From positions 13,096,995 to 13,160,994 of the forward strand of contig NC_134541.1 of NCBI RefSeq assembly GCF_050624435.1: a DNA stretch of 64,000 nucleotides, given 5' to 3'. This DNA comes from Tenrec ecaudatus (Eukaryota; Chordata; Mammalia; Afrosoricida; Tenrecidae). The notes beneath the pieces were generated by a model. The model made no database searches. It saw nothing but the letters and a program-made list of their open reading frames with translations, and was not told the DNA's origin. Position numbers and translations under genes: made by a program. Of this stretch, positions 22,576 to 34,552 are shown one piece after another (position 1 is the first letter of the stretch; each line of letters starts with the position of its first letter).

Positions 22576-24679
22576 ACTTCTTTAACTTTATGTGTAAACT
22601 TATCTAAAGTCCCCTTCTAGTTGCCGTGTCACGACAGAAGCAGATGCCAACCACGACACGGTGTGCTTACCACTGCCTGCGCCACTCCCCGGGGGACCTG
22701 CCAGTCTCGTCCCAAGCTTCTGATGTCATGCACACTCATCCTCTGTCCCCACACGTCCTGTCCTCTGTCCTCCACTCGATAGCCACTGCCCGCCGGCCCC
22801 TGTGTTTATAAAGCGGTGTCTGCACAGGGCCAGGATGGAGTGGGGACACAGCGAGTCCTCTGAGCCAGGGGCAAAGTGGCCCTCACAGCCCCTTTATAAA
22901 GGACTCAGCCGGTACAACCTGAACAATGATTCTGAGAAGAGGCAACGCCTGCTGGGCAAGAATTCGGGAGATGATCGAGAATTTTCTGTTTTCTAAAATC
23001 GGGACATTTTCAGGGTGAAAGGCAGTGTTGCTAAGTTACTAAGCTAGAACGAAAGGGGCAACCAGGGCAGGTGCCCGAGGGGATGTGGTCACCCTGGTGG
23101 CACGCCAGGCACTGCTGCCCCTGCCGAGTCTTCCCCACACCAGTGCCTGTGCGCCTGCACACTAGGCTGGCACTTTCACGGGCTCTACTGTATAGGAAGA
23201 AGTGGTTAGGTCTGTTGCCGGAGGTCCTGTAGCCAAAGAGGCGGGGCTGGGACCCAGACCTGCGTCTGTCCGGTTCCACAGCCTCAGTTCATCACCACGG
23301 TGTCTCGAGCATGTGGTTTCAGGTGAGTGAGTCACAGGGAGGGGGTGCCCAGCCTCCTGTGACCATCAGAAGACGGGGGCAGGGGACACACAAAGGCAGC
23401 AAGAGCACCATGCTCTCCCATCTTTGTCCTCGTCCCTCTGGGAGCCTGCGTGCCTGTGTGCACTCCGGGGCGCCCCCAGCAGGTACAGCCACGGTCCCCA
23501 AGGAAAGGGACAGTCTCAGGACAGGACCAGCAACATGCTCTCGGTGGGCCTTCGCCACCAGATGTAGCTTCACCTCAGAGTTCAGAAAAACATGAAGTGA
23601 CAAAAGTGAGGCTAGCCCAGTGACTCACAAGTAGATATATATGTGAGCACCACAACTCAGTACAGACAAAAGGGAACTGGATGCAGCTACTGAATGAAAC
23701 TGCCCTGGCGATGACCTGGTTTGGGATTTAAGCCCAACAAAACCCTGAGGTGTACAGAGGGTGCTCACTTGCTTACTCACTCGCTCAGGGAGCGGAGACT
23801 GGCCAGCTGCCCTGGGCTCCCTGCGAGCGGGATCTGCCCACAGCGCCCCTGACGTGACGGAGGTGGTGAGACGTGGGAAGAGAACACCCAACCCCGTCAT
23901 CTGAGCACCAGCTGGGCCTTCCACTTGGCCCATGAAGGACCCCATCCTGCCACAAGCAACAACAAAACCGGAAGAAGCGATGGAACAAGACAGTTTCCCC
24001 ACACTAGCCACCACGCAGGGTTGCCTGGAGATGCCCAACAGAAGGGGACCCACCGGAACCCTGGAGGCTGAGGCTCAGGGAAGGGAAACCAACACAGAGC
24101 TGGGCGGTCTGTCTTGCTGAGACAGACTGAGGGATGGGTTCCAGCTGCAGGAGGCCAAGGCTGAGAAGAGCAAGCGAATCTCCCTGAACCTGTGAGCACT
24201 GAGTCCACACACGTGTGGGATAAAAATCCTGAGGAAGAGCCACTCAAAAGGAAATTGGCCAAGCAATTCCCCACACTCTGGTCTGGCAAAGGGAGTTTGT
24301 GTTCCCACAGCCTGTAATGACCTCGCAGGACACTGGGGCCAGGGGAGGGTCATCGGAAGGGCACAGTCACCGAGCAAGTCGGTGTAGAAGTCTTGGACTA
24401 CTCTGGGCATGCCCAACAAAGCTAATAAATGAGCCCGGAGAGGATTCAACAGCTTCTAACAACAGAGACCAGAGCTCTCCAAAGGAACACAAGCAAATCT
24501 CGTGCTTAACAATCTAAAACTCCCAATCCAGTCTCTTCCAGGCACAGCACGGGGCCAGAGGATTTCCACGCACAAAAGCGCCAGGCTGGCCTCCTAGCTC
24601 ACTTCATACACAAAAGTTGACTTGGAATGTTGTAAGAGCGACAGCCCTAAAAACCCCAGGAGAAAACATCGGAGGAAGT

Positions 24680-25930
24680 CTTTGTCGATGGGTCCCTAGA
24701 AACAGCACCAAGAGCCCGAGCCACACAAGAAAAACATGGGTGCGCTGGACGCCATCACATTTACAAACCAACCAACCTGTGAATCCAAGAGCATTATTGT
24801 CAAGCAATGAAAGGGGAGCCCACCGAAGAGGAGGACTCGTACAGGAGAGTACTTTCCAGAACTCTCAGGGCCCCACACCACAAAGCTCCAACATGGCCAT
24901 TTAGAGCTGATGAAGCACTTGCACAGCCACTTCCACCAGGGAGGTGCACGAAGGGCCCACAAGCACAGGAGAAAAAGGCTCGACACCATCTGCGCTCAGG
25001 GAGACGTGAAACAAGCCCCCAGGGCAAGGCACTTCCCTCCCCCAGGGTGGCCCTTAGACAACAAAACTGAACACCAGTGCTGGCGCGGATGTGGAGAAAC
25101 TGGGGACTGAGTATGCTGTGGAGCGCTAGGGTGCGACTGCAATGGGAGGACCTAGAGTGTCCACAGGAGAGGAGGGAGCAAACGACGGCGGCAGCAGTTT
25201 CAGGACTGGGCAAGAATGTATTCCATTTGACGAGAACTCCGTACAAGCATCAGCCGTCCACCCACCCAAGCAGCTCAACAAACCACCAACCGACCGTAAC
25301 GAGAGGCACTCGGAAGCACAGTATCACGGCATTCCATCAGGACAGCTGGCTTACACAGAGGGGAAAAGCAGCGCCGGGAGGATGAGGAACATCGGCACTC
25401 CCTCGGACATTCCGGCCGGGGGGGATGAATGCCAAACGGCATAGGCCCTTTGGACCAGAGCTGGCAGTTTTTCCTTATCCTATGACCTAGCTACCTCACG
25501 CCTAGCATTTACTCCAGGCTACGGAAAACAAATGCACACATGTTCACAGCTGAAATCCGGAAATAACCCGAAGTCCACTGACTGGTGAAGGGGCGAGTGT
25601 CGCGGTATTTGAAAAATGTCTGTAACTAGAGGTACGTGCAAGAATACAAGTGAGTGAGAGGGATCAGATGCTGAGGCTGTGTGCTACAAGATTGCCATTT
25701 ATCCGGCTTTGGGGAACGTGCAAACTACAGTAACTGAACACCGAGAAGTGGGGGTCAGGGCAGGTAGGGCTGAGATGCAGCACAGGGACAAGGGAATGTT
25801 TAGGGGAGGGAAATGTTTACCTCTTGACTGTGGTGGCAGTCACATGACTGTACCTGTGTCAGAAGTGCAACTTAGGATGAGTGCACTGACTGTAGGTAGA
25901 TTAGCCCTCAACCAACTTTATATAAAATCG
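24680..25930 (+). repeat. L1 LINE, 3' part of ORF2 and 3' UTR, decayed
   Basis: Carries phrases common to mammalian L1 3' ends in order: a TGGCCATTTAGAGCTGATGA-like region, GCGCGGATGTGGAGAAACTGG, a tail with GGAAATGTTTACCTCTTGAC, then TGTGTCAGAAGTGCAACTTA. Frames are broken by many stops. The 5' limit is uncertain. Confidence 0.6.
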
Positions 25931-25974
25931 CATAGCAGAGATCAAAATCTCACTGCCCAGAACAAGGTTCTGCC

Positions 25975-26165
25975 CTGTGGTGTAGTAGGTTACGAGCCCA
26001 CAAGGTAACCCCACTCAGCAGTGTGGGCCCTCCAGCTTGCTCTGCAGAGGAGGCTTTTCGCTCCGGTAAAGATTTACAGTCTTGGCAACCCACAGGGGCA
26101 GTTCTACCCCGTGACTGCACAGACTCACAGGAGTCACACTGACTCGATGGCAGTGAGTTTGGTTT
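25975..26165 (+). repeat. AfroSINE
   Basis: Near full length: CTGTGGTGTAGTAGGTTACG, GTAAAGATTTACAGTCTTGG, GGGGCAGTTCTACCC and TGACTCGATGGCAGTGAG. Confidence 0.85.
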
Positions 26166-26565
26166 CTTTTGTTGCTGTTCTTCACCGACGGGAAGGGGTC
26201 AAACATGGAAGGTCAGCTCCCTGTTCAGCGCGGCTCCCTCCCTCCCTGTTGGAGAAGAGTCCAAGCTCCACATCCCTTCTGTTTCAGGCCGCTGCCCTCA
26301 CCACTCAACAAACCAGAGAAACTGTCGACTGTGGGCAGGAAGACTGAAGACCAGCTGAGCCAAGGCTGGCAAACAAGGGTGGGGTGAATGATTGGGGTGG
26401 GGTACCCAGGAACCATGACTCTTTGAGTGGCCCCTCCCTCCCCAGCCCCGATTTGGGTATCTTCGCTTGTCCTGTGCAAGGCCCTCAGTCCGCTGGGGAG
26501 CGGCGGCACTGGAGGGTGGAGTGGGGAAGCATGAACTAGCTGGAATGCCAGGTCCATCCCTTGCA

Positions 26566-26650
26566 GCTGTGACCACGGACCACTGACTTGGTCTCCCTGA
26601 ACTTTGGGTTCCTCACTAGTAAAATAAGGACCTTCCCAGTCCCTCCCTCC
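26566..26650 (+). repeat. MIR fragment
   Basis: Contains the MIR core order: CAGCTGTGACCACGGACCAC, then CCTGAACTTTGGGTTCCTCA and TAGTAAAATAAGGA. Confidence 0.6.
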
Positions 26651-26869
26651 TCAGACTGATGGGCGGGGGTGGGAGTGTCGTCAATGACAGACACGGTTTT
26701 GAATGTCTGGACCCCACCAGGCCTGAATCCAGATGCTTCCTTAAAGAGCCAACAGAGCCCCCTAAGGCTTAAGCTCTTCTGGGTCTCTGCTTCCTGGGAC
26801 TAGAAACGGCCTGATAGAACCTCCTTCACCAGGCAGGACAACACCCCCCACCCCCCAACTGCCACTTAC

Positions 26870-26975
26870 CCGAGAGGGAGATCCCTTCTGCGAGGCCATA
26901 CGGAAGATACGCAAAAATGATCATCATGCCAAACTCCAAGGAGGGCGTCTTCCTCAGGTCAATGTGCTTCAACAC
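26870..26975 (-). CDS. SLC9A8: SLC9A8 exon 10
   Basis: 106 nt, residues about 285-320: VLKHIDLRKTPSLEFGMMII, then FAYLPYGLAEGISLS and one base of Gly. Its acceptor is AC (26976-26977), not AG. It follows a U12 branch-like CCTTGAC at 26988-26994, about 13 bases upstream. This places the 3' end of the AT-AC intron here. Donor GTAAGT. Confidence 0.96.
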
Positions 26976-28261
26976 GTGAATGCCGTGGTCAAGGAGAGAG
27001 ACGCTAGGGACAGCTGACGAGAGACTACGGAGGGCACAGGACTGCTGCCTTCTGGTCTCCAGGGGAAACAGTGGGGACAGGAGGTGTCAGGACCCAAGAT
27101 GATGGCTGAAAACGCGTCACCACCAGCTCTTCTTTGTTGGGAGCCTGACGCCACTCGGCAGGGACTCTGCTCTGGAGATGTCACCTCCTCAGTTAAAAAT
27201 GGGGAGGGGGGATCAACTCCTTAGAAATGCTGGCTTGGAAACCGGGAGTGGACAGTCCCCCTGCCAGGCACCTGGCTTTCCTCAGCAGGAAGTCACTAGT
27301 GGGCACCCGCCAACCTGTTTCTAGAACTCTGGGGCTGGGGGCAGGGCACAAGGCCCCATCAAAGAGCCCTTTCCTGTTCTTGGAGACGGCCGCACGCAAG
27401 CCCTTGAAAGGAGAGAACAAGCCACTCGTTCAAGTGTCTTCTTCGCCTGCCCGCTGAATTCGCTTCATTCAAATAGGTGATCCTTTCCCTTCCTTTGAAA
27501 AGGGCAAGTAAAATAGGGTGGCAAATGCTGAACTGGAAACTGTCCTTTCCCCCCACCCCCCATTCTCCCATTCTGTTGATCGGTACTGTAAGAGAAGCTG
27601 TGAGCCAATTCAATAGCACCATTAGGCTTCTGGACAGCAAGGTTTTTGGGAAACGGAGCAGGATGGCACAGAGCCTCTTTTGGCCAAAGGCGGTGGCTCC
27701 CAGTTCCTATTGTAAGTGCGGGTCTGTCTCAGTGGGGTTGGCCTTAAGAGGGAGCCTCTCCCCTGCTCTAGCTGGGAAAGCTCCCAGGTTTGTTCAGTAT
27801 CAAACTCGGCAAGTCAGTGGGAAGGAGCTGCCTTTCCAAAGTTCCTTCTCCAGCCCTGCCAGATACCCACTTTGGTGTGATCACCATTTTCTCAACTTGA
27901 CATTTTCGGAGAAAACTAACTCCCAATTTTCAGAGTGTGAAAGGGAGGGGCTGCCGTGGCCGTCGCATGACCGAGGTTCTCGGTCTGGGAACTGAGAGCC
28001 CCTCAGAACCAAGGTTGACAGCCAACAAGGCACACACTTTTAAAGCCGGGGAGAGTCCTTCACGTTAAACGAAGAAACTTTGAGTTTCCACTAACGTGTT
28101 CCAAAGCCAAAACCGAGCATACCACTCCCACTCTTCTCCGAGGAAAGCCCTGACCAGTCAGCCGGTCCAGGGACTGAAGGTGGCGAGTGGGGCACATGGG
28201 TCAAGGACCATCTACGCTGCCAGGCCTGTGTCCTGGTGGTTCTGTCACATGAAAAGGATAT
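26976..28261 (-). other. SLC9A8 intron 9, U12-type AT-AC intron
   Basis: The donor on the - strand is ATATCCTTTT (from 28261 leftwards), identical to the U12 AT-AC consensus. The branch element is CCTTGAC and the intron ends CAC. Splicing in phase 0 joins GCATTA to GTGTTG (ALVLK). Minor introns have been described in several Na+/H+ exchanger genes (memory). It also contains one copy of a local direct repeat at 27508-27862. Confidence 0.93.
27508..27862 (+). repeat. Diverged direct repeat, copy A
   Basis: Shares its order with copy B at 29538-29902: TAAGAGAAGCTGTGA, CAATAGCACC, GCCTCTTTTGGCCA, GTGGGGTTGGCCTTA, CCTCTCCCCTGCTCT and CCCTGCCAGATA. Identity is perhaps 75-80 percent by eye, with indels. 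It is not a family I can name. Confidence 0.8.
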
Positions 28262-28400
28262 TAATGCGGAAATTAAGCCCGTGAGAGTGCCGAGAGCTGC
28301 CGAGCCGAAGAACATTTTGAGGAAGTAGCCAAGGGCTTGTAAAAACGTCTGCCACCCACTGACATCTGACATGTTTTTCCTGGTTAAGCCTTCAGCTGTG
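28262..28400 (-). CDS. SLC9A8: SLC9A8 exon 9
   Basis: 139 nt, residues about 238-284. It completes Asn, then TAEGLTRKNMSDVSGWQTF, LQALGYFLKMFFGSAALG and TLTGLISAL. It has a large loop with an NMS glycosylation-type sequon, followed by a membrane helix. Acceptor after TTCCTAG. Donor is ATATCC (U12). I recall Asp in human where Gly stands in LQALGYFLK. The length is not a multiple of three, so skipping it would shift the frame. Confidence 0.95.
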
Positions 28401-29344
28401 CTAGGAAGTCAAAAAGAGACAGGAGTTATGATGTTACAGAGATTGAGACCATTTCCTGTGAGTGTGTGTGTTCATTTATTTGTCCTGCCGGCCGGCTGGC
28501 TAGCCAGCCCCACAAGTAACTGCTCACCGACTGCACACAGCCACCGCCATTCCTGTTTGCTGGCTCAGAGACAGGCGCGCTGTGACTGCCCTCAGGGAGC
28601 GTCCCAGAGCCTCATTTGGGTGCCTAACAAGGCATGCACTGATGGCCACTGGGTGGCAGGCAAAGGGCTGTGCAGACACTGGTTCTCCCTCAAGCTGAAA
28701 GGGCGTCTTGATGGGCTAGGGGCTGGGTTTCAGCTCACGACAAGGCGGAGTGCCCCAGGCGATGAAATGAGGCGGCCAGGTAGAGGGCCCATCACATGCA
28801 GAGGAGAGCGGGCAGGGCCCCGCACATGGGGTGCACTCTGGAGCCCGTCAAGGACACGGGTCAGAGAAGTGGGGGTGGGTGGGGAGCGGGAGTCACAGCC
28901 GAGACAGTGGCAGGACACAGCTAGAGAAGCAGGCAGGGAGCAGCGGGTGTCTGGTGAACCAAGGTGAGGAGCAGGCCTTTCCTCTGCTGGCCCTGGGGAG
29001 TCCGTGCGTGTGCTCCGTGGAAGACACCTGGGAGAAAACCTGAAACAGAGGCTACAGCCTGAGGTCAGGTCTGAAGTGAGCTACTTGGAGAGGAGGGAGC
29101 TGGGACCCCAGCTAAGGGTGGCTCCGGGAGGCAGAAGAATGGACAGGACTTCCTTTTCATGACAGCAGAACACCTCTGAAAGGTCAGATGCCATTATGTT
29201 CCGTGGCTAGTTTTATCCTCAAAGAGAAAACCAGGACACCGTTCACATCAGGGGCTATGCTCATTAAATCTCCTCCGATCCAAGTCCCACCATGTTGCTT
29301 CCTCCAGTCCTGAGCTCTCTCCAGACACACATTTAGGCTTCTTA

Positions 29345-29510
29345 GAAACAGCCCTGGTAGTGCAGTGGTTTAGTGCTCTGCCACGAACCAAGAGGTCAGT
29401 GGTTCAAACCGCCAGCAGCACTGTGGGAAAGATTACAGCCTAGGGAACCCCGCTGGGGCAGTTCTACTCTGCCTATGGGATCTCTGTGAATCGGAAGGGA
29501 TGCCATGCCA
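29345..29510 (+). repeat. AfroSINE
   Basis: Begins AACAGCCCTGGTAGTGCAGT, with GAGGTCAGTGGTTCAAACC and GGGGCAGTTCTACTCTGCC. Confidence 0.85.
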
Positions 29511-29537
29511 ACCAACAGGTTAGTCTTCCTGTACGAG

Positions 29538-29902
29538 TAAGAAAATAAGGTGGGAAACACTGAACTGAAAGTTCCCCCCGCCACCCCAATTCTCTAAGAG
29601 AAGCTGTGAACCACTTCAATAGCACCTTTAGACTTTTAGGCAGAAAGGATGGGAAACAGACAGGACGGCACAAGGCCTCTTTTGGCCATCTTTACAACTA
29701 GCGGCTGGAGGCCGCGGCGTGCCCAGAAGCACCGGTGCCTGTTCCTACTGTGAGTGTGGGTACGTCTCGGTGGGGTTGGCCTTATGAGAGAGCCTCTCCC
29801 CTGCTCTGGCTGGGAAAGCTTCCAGGTTTTGTTTCAGCACCAACTGGGGCAGTTGTTAGAAGGAGCTGCATTTTCCAGTTTTGTCTGCGACCCTGCCAGA
29901 TA
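29538..29902 (+). repeat. Diverged direct repeat, copy B
   Basis: Same order of blocks as copy A, with an extra segment after GCCTCTTTTGGCCA. It lies directly after an AfroSINE, on the other side of exon 9 from copy A. Confidence 0.8.
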
Positions 29903-31439
29903 GCCCCTCTGTACCCGAAAATACCCCCTCACCTTTTCCTCACAGTTCAGTCAATGCCACTTCCTCAGAAACCCCTGCCTGGACCCCTTTACACAGGCCG
30001 ACCCCTTTCAGAGGGTCTGCTGCCCACTTTGCCCCTGCAGTGCCGCTGCTACAGAGCCCTTTGTGCTGGGCCAGCAGGGGCAGCATGCGGCCATCTGAGG
30101 GCAGGGGGCTAGGCCAGCCACAGGCAGCTGTCAAAGCAGCACACCATTGTCATCACGGTCCTGAGAAGTCCCGCCCAGAGCAAAACTGACCTTTCTGTAC
30201 AATCTCCTCCTCTAGCCCTGGGACGACGTGCCGCACCATGAGGAATGCTGGCAGTCAGCATTCCAACTCTTAGGGAAAAATGCTTTCTTTTACTGGACCA
30301 GATCACCGTAGCACACAGGAATGCGGGCACAAGCCGGGGCTGGAGCTAGCAGTCTGAAAGTCAAGGTAGTGAAAGCAGAATCCAGCCTGAGCCGGGTCTG
30401 TGTCATTTTCCCACATTTTTCCCTCTGGGGTCTTGTTTGCTGCGCTTCCATCACCGCTCTTATTATGCCGGTCAATGGTCACAGTGACAAATCTAAGCTG
30501 GAAAGACTTTCTTTCACAAGTGAATGAAGACACAGGACAGGGCACTGTCCGCCACTTGGGATGGTGAAAACATGAAACTGGGATAGTGCACACACTCAGC
30601 TGCCAAAAAGGGGGAAACAATTTTTTATGAACTCTCAAGACCATGGCGGACTTGACCTTCTAACCAAGGAGAGCTGACACAGCTCCTCCCAGGGCTCCCT
30701 CTCTGCTGCTCAAGGCAAAAGGGAGACAGGTTCACACTCCCCCCACCCCACCGACCCTCAAGGCCCAGCTCAGGGGCCAACTGGTCTGTCCTTCACAGGG
30801 GTGTCTTTGCGTTGCAGCGTGTGTCTCAGCACTTGATTTCCTAGAGGCTGGGGTTCACAGTAGGAAAGCCTAACTCACTCCTTTTTGAGCCGTAATGTAA
30901 AATCAGTCTCCACTGAGTTCACTCTGACCTTTGAGCGGGCAGTGTGGAAAGCTTTGTCCACAGATCTCTGGGACCCCCTGGCCAGCCCAGATAGGGGCAC
31001 GCTCACCTTCGGGGACTTGCCTGGGTGTTCGCTTGGCACCTCACCACCTTGTTTAGAGGACCCCAAACAAATCCTGTGTTTCTCTTCAGCAACAGTAGAT
31101 GAATCTGCTGCTAATCACGATCTTGTCACAAATGTTCCTTGTTTTCTCTGCTCTATAATCAGCCATGTGGCCACCAACCCTCTGGACACCATGGTGGCTT
31201 CAGGCTGATGGCCTCCCTCATCAGGTGATCTCTCTCCCCCTTGTTTAAGACTTAGGACAAGGGGTATCTGTAAAATCCACTTGAAATTGGGTCTTTCTCT
31301 CTAAGAGTACAGCACCCAGCTCTTGCTTACTTCTCAATCAGCATCTTTCTCCAGCTTCAGTTTCTGTTCAAATCCACGTGGGGCTGAGTCCACGCCCTGT
31401 CCCCACCCTACTCCCACCCCCAGCAATATCTGGCACAAC

Positions 31440-31613
31440 AAATGCATTGCCTTCACAAGTCACTTCTGACTCACAAGACCCCACAGGACAAGCTGAACTG
31501 CCCCTGGGGAGGGGTTCCAAGATGACAACACCTTTCTCCCTCAGAGCAGCTGGTGGACTGGAACTGCAGACCTTGAGGTCAGCAGCCAGACGCCTCGCCC
31601 ACTACACCACCAG
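31440..31613 (-). repeat. AfroSINE
   Basis: ATTGCCTTCACAAGTCACTT, GAACTGCCCCTGGGGAGG, GCAGCTGGTGGACTGGAACT and ACTACACCACCAGG. Confidence 0.8.
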
Positions 31614-32689
31614 GTCTCGGAAGTCTGGCACACACACAGGGCCAAATGTTGATGGCTTGATGGCAGGCTGAGTGGCCTGGCTCATGGAGAGTTCAGGAGG
31701 CTGGGCTGGGTCTTAGGTTAGTGACATCCAACCCACTCTGTTACTAGCAGCAGTGATGGGAGTGGGGACTGGTCTTCAAAACCCAAACTAGCAATGACTC
31801 CTCCATTTTCACTGAAAAATATCTCCTAATCTCTAGCCTTTTTTTGTAGCAAAGGAGACCTGGGAAAATGTAGACATCCTCCTACCTCAGACAGATTTTT
31901 TTCTTTAAATAACTCAGAGACAAAGCAGCTGAGTTTCACTCTTAATATATAAAAATAGCTCAAGATGTCACCCCCAAATTGGGCAAAGTTCACAAATGTT
32001 CACTACGTGGAGCCAGGATGCGAGATGCAAGAGAAAAGCAGAAAGGGAAGCAGCCTTCAGCACGGACCTTAAATGAGAGAGACCAGCGCCGTGCAGCTTG
32101 GGCGAGGTTGGACGTGCACCGGGTGTGTTCACTTCTCAATGAAGGTACAGAAAAGACAATAATGGGGAACTGATTAAGTCAATCCACGAGAGGGAAATTT
32201 CAACAGCGGAATGGTGCCACCGACGAGCATTTTATCAATTCTGTGCAGCAGAAAAGAAAGTTACAGTCTGCTGTACGAGTGAGGTGGGGGGGGGGTGGAT
32301 CCGCGGAGCTGATTCTGGCTCCGAGCAGCCTCATGTAACCTTAGGCTGTAAGCCTGACCCCGTTATTTGGAAGCTTCTCAGTTAGTTCACTTTAGGATAA
32401 TACGCATTGAAAAAAAAAGAAGATGGAGAGGTCCCTGGGTTGGCATGTATATGTGTGTACATATTCTTATTCTGTACCATGTTCTGAGCCCAACAAAGGT
32501 AGAGATTTGAGAGATGAAGCATGTTTGTTGAGGAATCAAAAGTGCAGACCTGTGATTTCCTATGATGGGCAAGGAAGGCCCAGACAGACTGCGGCCTCCT
32601 GTGTCGCCTCACGGCTGGGACCAGTGTCCTCTGTGCGCATGAGATCTGTGCACAGGCTTGCTAGGAGTCAGCATCTCACAGCATCATAC

Positions 32690-32771
32690 CGCCAGCCCTT
32701 TCCTCCCCACGGGAGCCACAGGTGGGTTGGAACCACAGACCTTTTGGTTAATTAACCACTGCCCTACCAGG
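32690..32771 (-). repeat. AfroSINE 3' fragment
   Basis: GAGCCACAGGTGGGTTGGAA, CCTTTTGGTTAATTAACCAC and CCCTACCAGGG. Confidence 0.7.
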
Positions 32772-32863
32772 GTGTGGGGGGAGGTCAGGTGCTTGCAGGC
32801 ATCCTCTGTGAGGGCGGATCAGTTGCCAGACTGCAGTGAGCCCGCTCCTTGCAGTTAAGGAAA

Positions 32864-33450
32864 TGGACAAGCCTGCTATCATCGATTTGGTTCCTGTAGG
32901 TAGGGCTTACATCCTACTGATAAATGGTTGCTATGGAGATCCAGGAAACAGATCAAACCGGCTCCCTGACATCCAGTTATGCTGCCATCCTGAATCTAGG
33001 ATCCACCTATCTTGTCACATGTATACCCCCAATCCCTCCTCTTCCTATTAAGTGTATATCCCTAGATTGTCCCCCTCTGATTGCTGCATAACCTATAGTA
33101 CAGCCCCTTCCTGTGACGTAAGTCTGTACCTGTAATTAATGAGCTTGCACGCCCCCAAAGGTATATAGGCCTGGGTTAGCAATAGAGACCTCTCTCTCGG
33201 CCCCTCCCTTGTCCTCTTTTCCCCTGTTCCCTTTCCCCTTGTCCTCCTCCTCTTCCCCCTCTCTCCATGTGGACCACCAAGTGGGGCTGAGGTGAGCATG
33301 CTACCATGAAATGTGTCTGACTCCATTATTTTAACATCTCTTTTCTCTCTCATGCTCTCTATGACTTTATTATATCTCAACCGCACAATTGTGCCTATCG
33401 GACCCGTGATTAGTGGTGGGGGGCTGGCACCCACACCTCAAACTACACCA
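32864..33450 (+). mobile_element. Possible solo LTR of an old endogenous retrovirus
   Basis: A roughly 0.6-kb block has an LTR-like layout: an upstream U3-like part, a TATA-like GGTATATAGG at 33160-33169, a pyrimidine-rich leader-like stretch (33190-33270), and a T/A-rich 3' part. No internal viral coding sequence is present on either side. Exact ends and a target duplication could not be fixed, so it may be another retroelement. Confidence 0.4.
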
Positions 33451-33867
33451 GGGCTGAAGCATACATCTGCTTCAACCACACATGTATTTAAATAGATTCT
33501 CTGTGTAAATATGCCTTCTAGTAATGGATGATCTCTGGGTAGTGTGATTTTTAATTCCTGTTAATTTGCTTCTGAAGTTTGTTTTCTAAATTGTATGTGC
33601 AGAAAATACGTATTCCTTTCAGGATAACAAATGCCATTTCTGTACGTGTGACCATCAGGTTGGTGCTTCCGACCTGGCTTGGGTGGGTGAGTGGTGCCCC
33701 TACCCTGGTCTGCACAACTGCCGAGCACCCCTGGAAACGCAGCAACATTGGACAGGCTTTGGCCACAAGGGTGTAGTGTTCACAAAAGGCCACCAGGGGA
33801 AACAGAACCTGGGGCCACCACAGAAGAGGGCGGGGTGTCCAGCTGACTGCTGCTGGGGCCTTTTCAC

Positions 33868-34010
33868 ATAGTGTCATCCTTGACAATTCCTGCCTCACCT
33901 CTAATCCTCGGGAAGGAGACCCCTGTTTCCATTCTGGCCAAGGAGCTGGCCCAGGGCACACAGCTGTGAGACAGCACTGGACTCAGGTCAGTCTACTCTG
34001 AAGCTCGGGC
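33868..34010 (+). repeat. MIR
   Basis: CATAGTGTCATCCTTGACAA, then CCCAGGGCACACAGCTGTGA and CTGGACTCAGGTCAGTCTAC match the MIR order. Confidence 0.6.
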
Positions 34011-34552
34011 CCTCAGCCGAAGGCCGCTGTGTGTCCCACAGTCCAGCTTTGAGGAGGTCACCAGTTCCCACAGGGTGAGTGTGCTCAACAGCGATCCCAG
34101 CACAGAGGCATCACAGTGGCACGGAGCGAGAGAGCAACTGTGGAAATGCGCTTCTCCAGCAGAAGCCCCTACCCCGGGCTCCGTGCCCCAACCATTGCCA
34201 TCTCCGTTTGTTGGCATGGCTCTCTAGGTTGCTTGCCCACACAGGGCAGCAAGCAGTGCAAACAGAGTGCCAGAGAGTGGCTCTGTACCGCATAACCGCC
34301 CTTGAGAGGATCTCTGTCATTGAAGGTGAGTCATCAAACGGTCAGCGTTGGTCGGAAAAGGAAGCACATTTCTGATCCTGAAGGTTTACCATTTCCAGAG
34401 TCTCCTGAGAAGGTCCACACTAGTGGATATTAAGGCGGGGACACCTATTTACCCCCACTCTGTATGGTGCAGCTGTGACAACAGAGGCAGAGGCCAGAGC
34501 CAGGTGCTGGGTGGGGGGTGGGGTGGGCTGACTCCTGCTTTGGGCTACAACA

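Larger units (their letters stand above)
21457..26869 (-). other. SLC9A8 intron 10
   Basis: GT-AG intron. It contains AfroSINEs at 22430-22575 and 25975-26165, an L1 3' remnant, and a MIR tail near 26566-26650. The segment 22576-24600 is unassigned. Confidence 0.7.

Noticed and set aside
28371-28967. 198-codon + strand open frame near exon 9
   Set aside because: It is antisense to the exon 9 acceptor and intron 8 and has no recognisable motif, so it is a chance frame.
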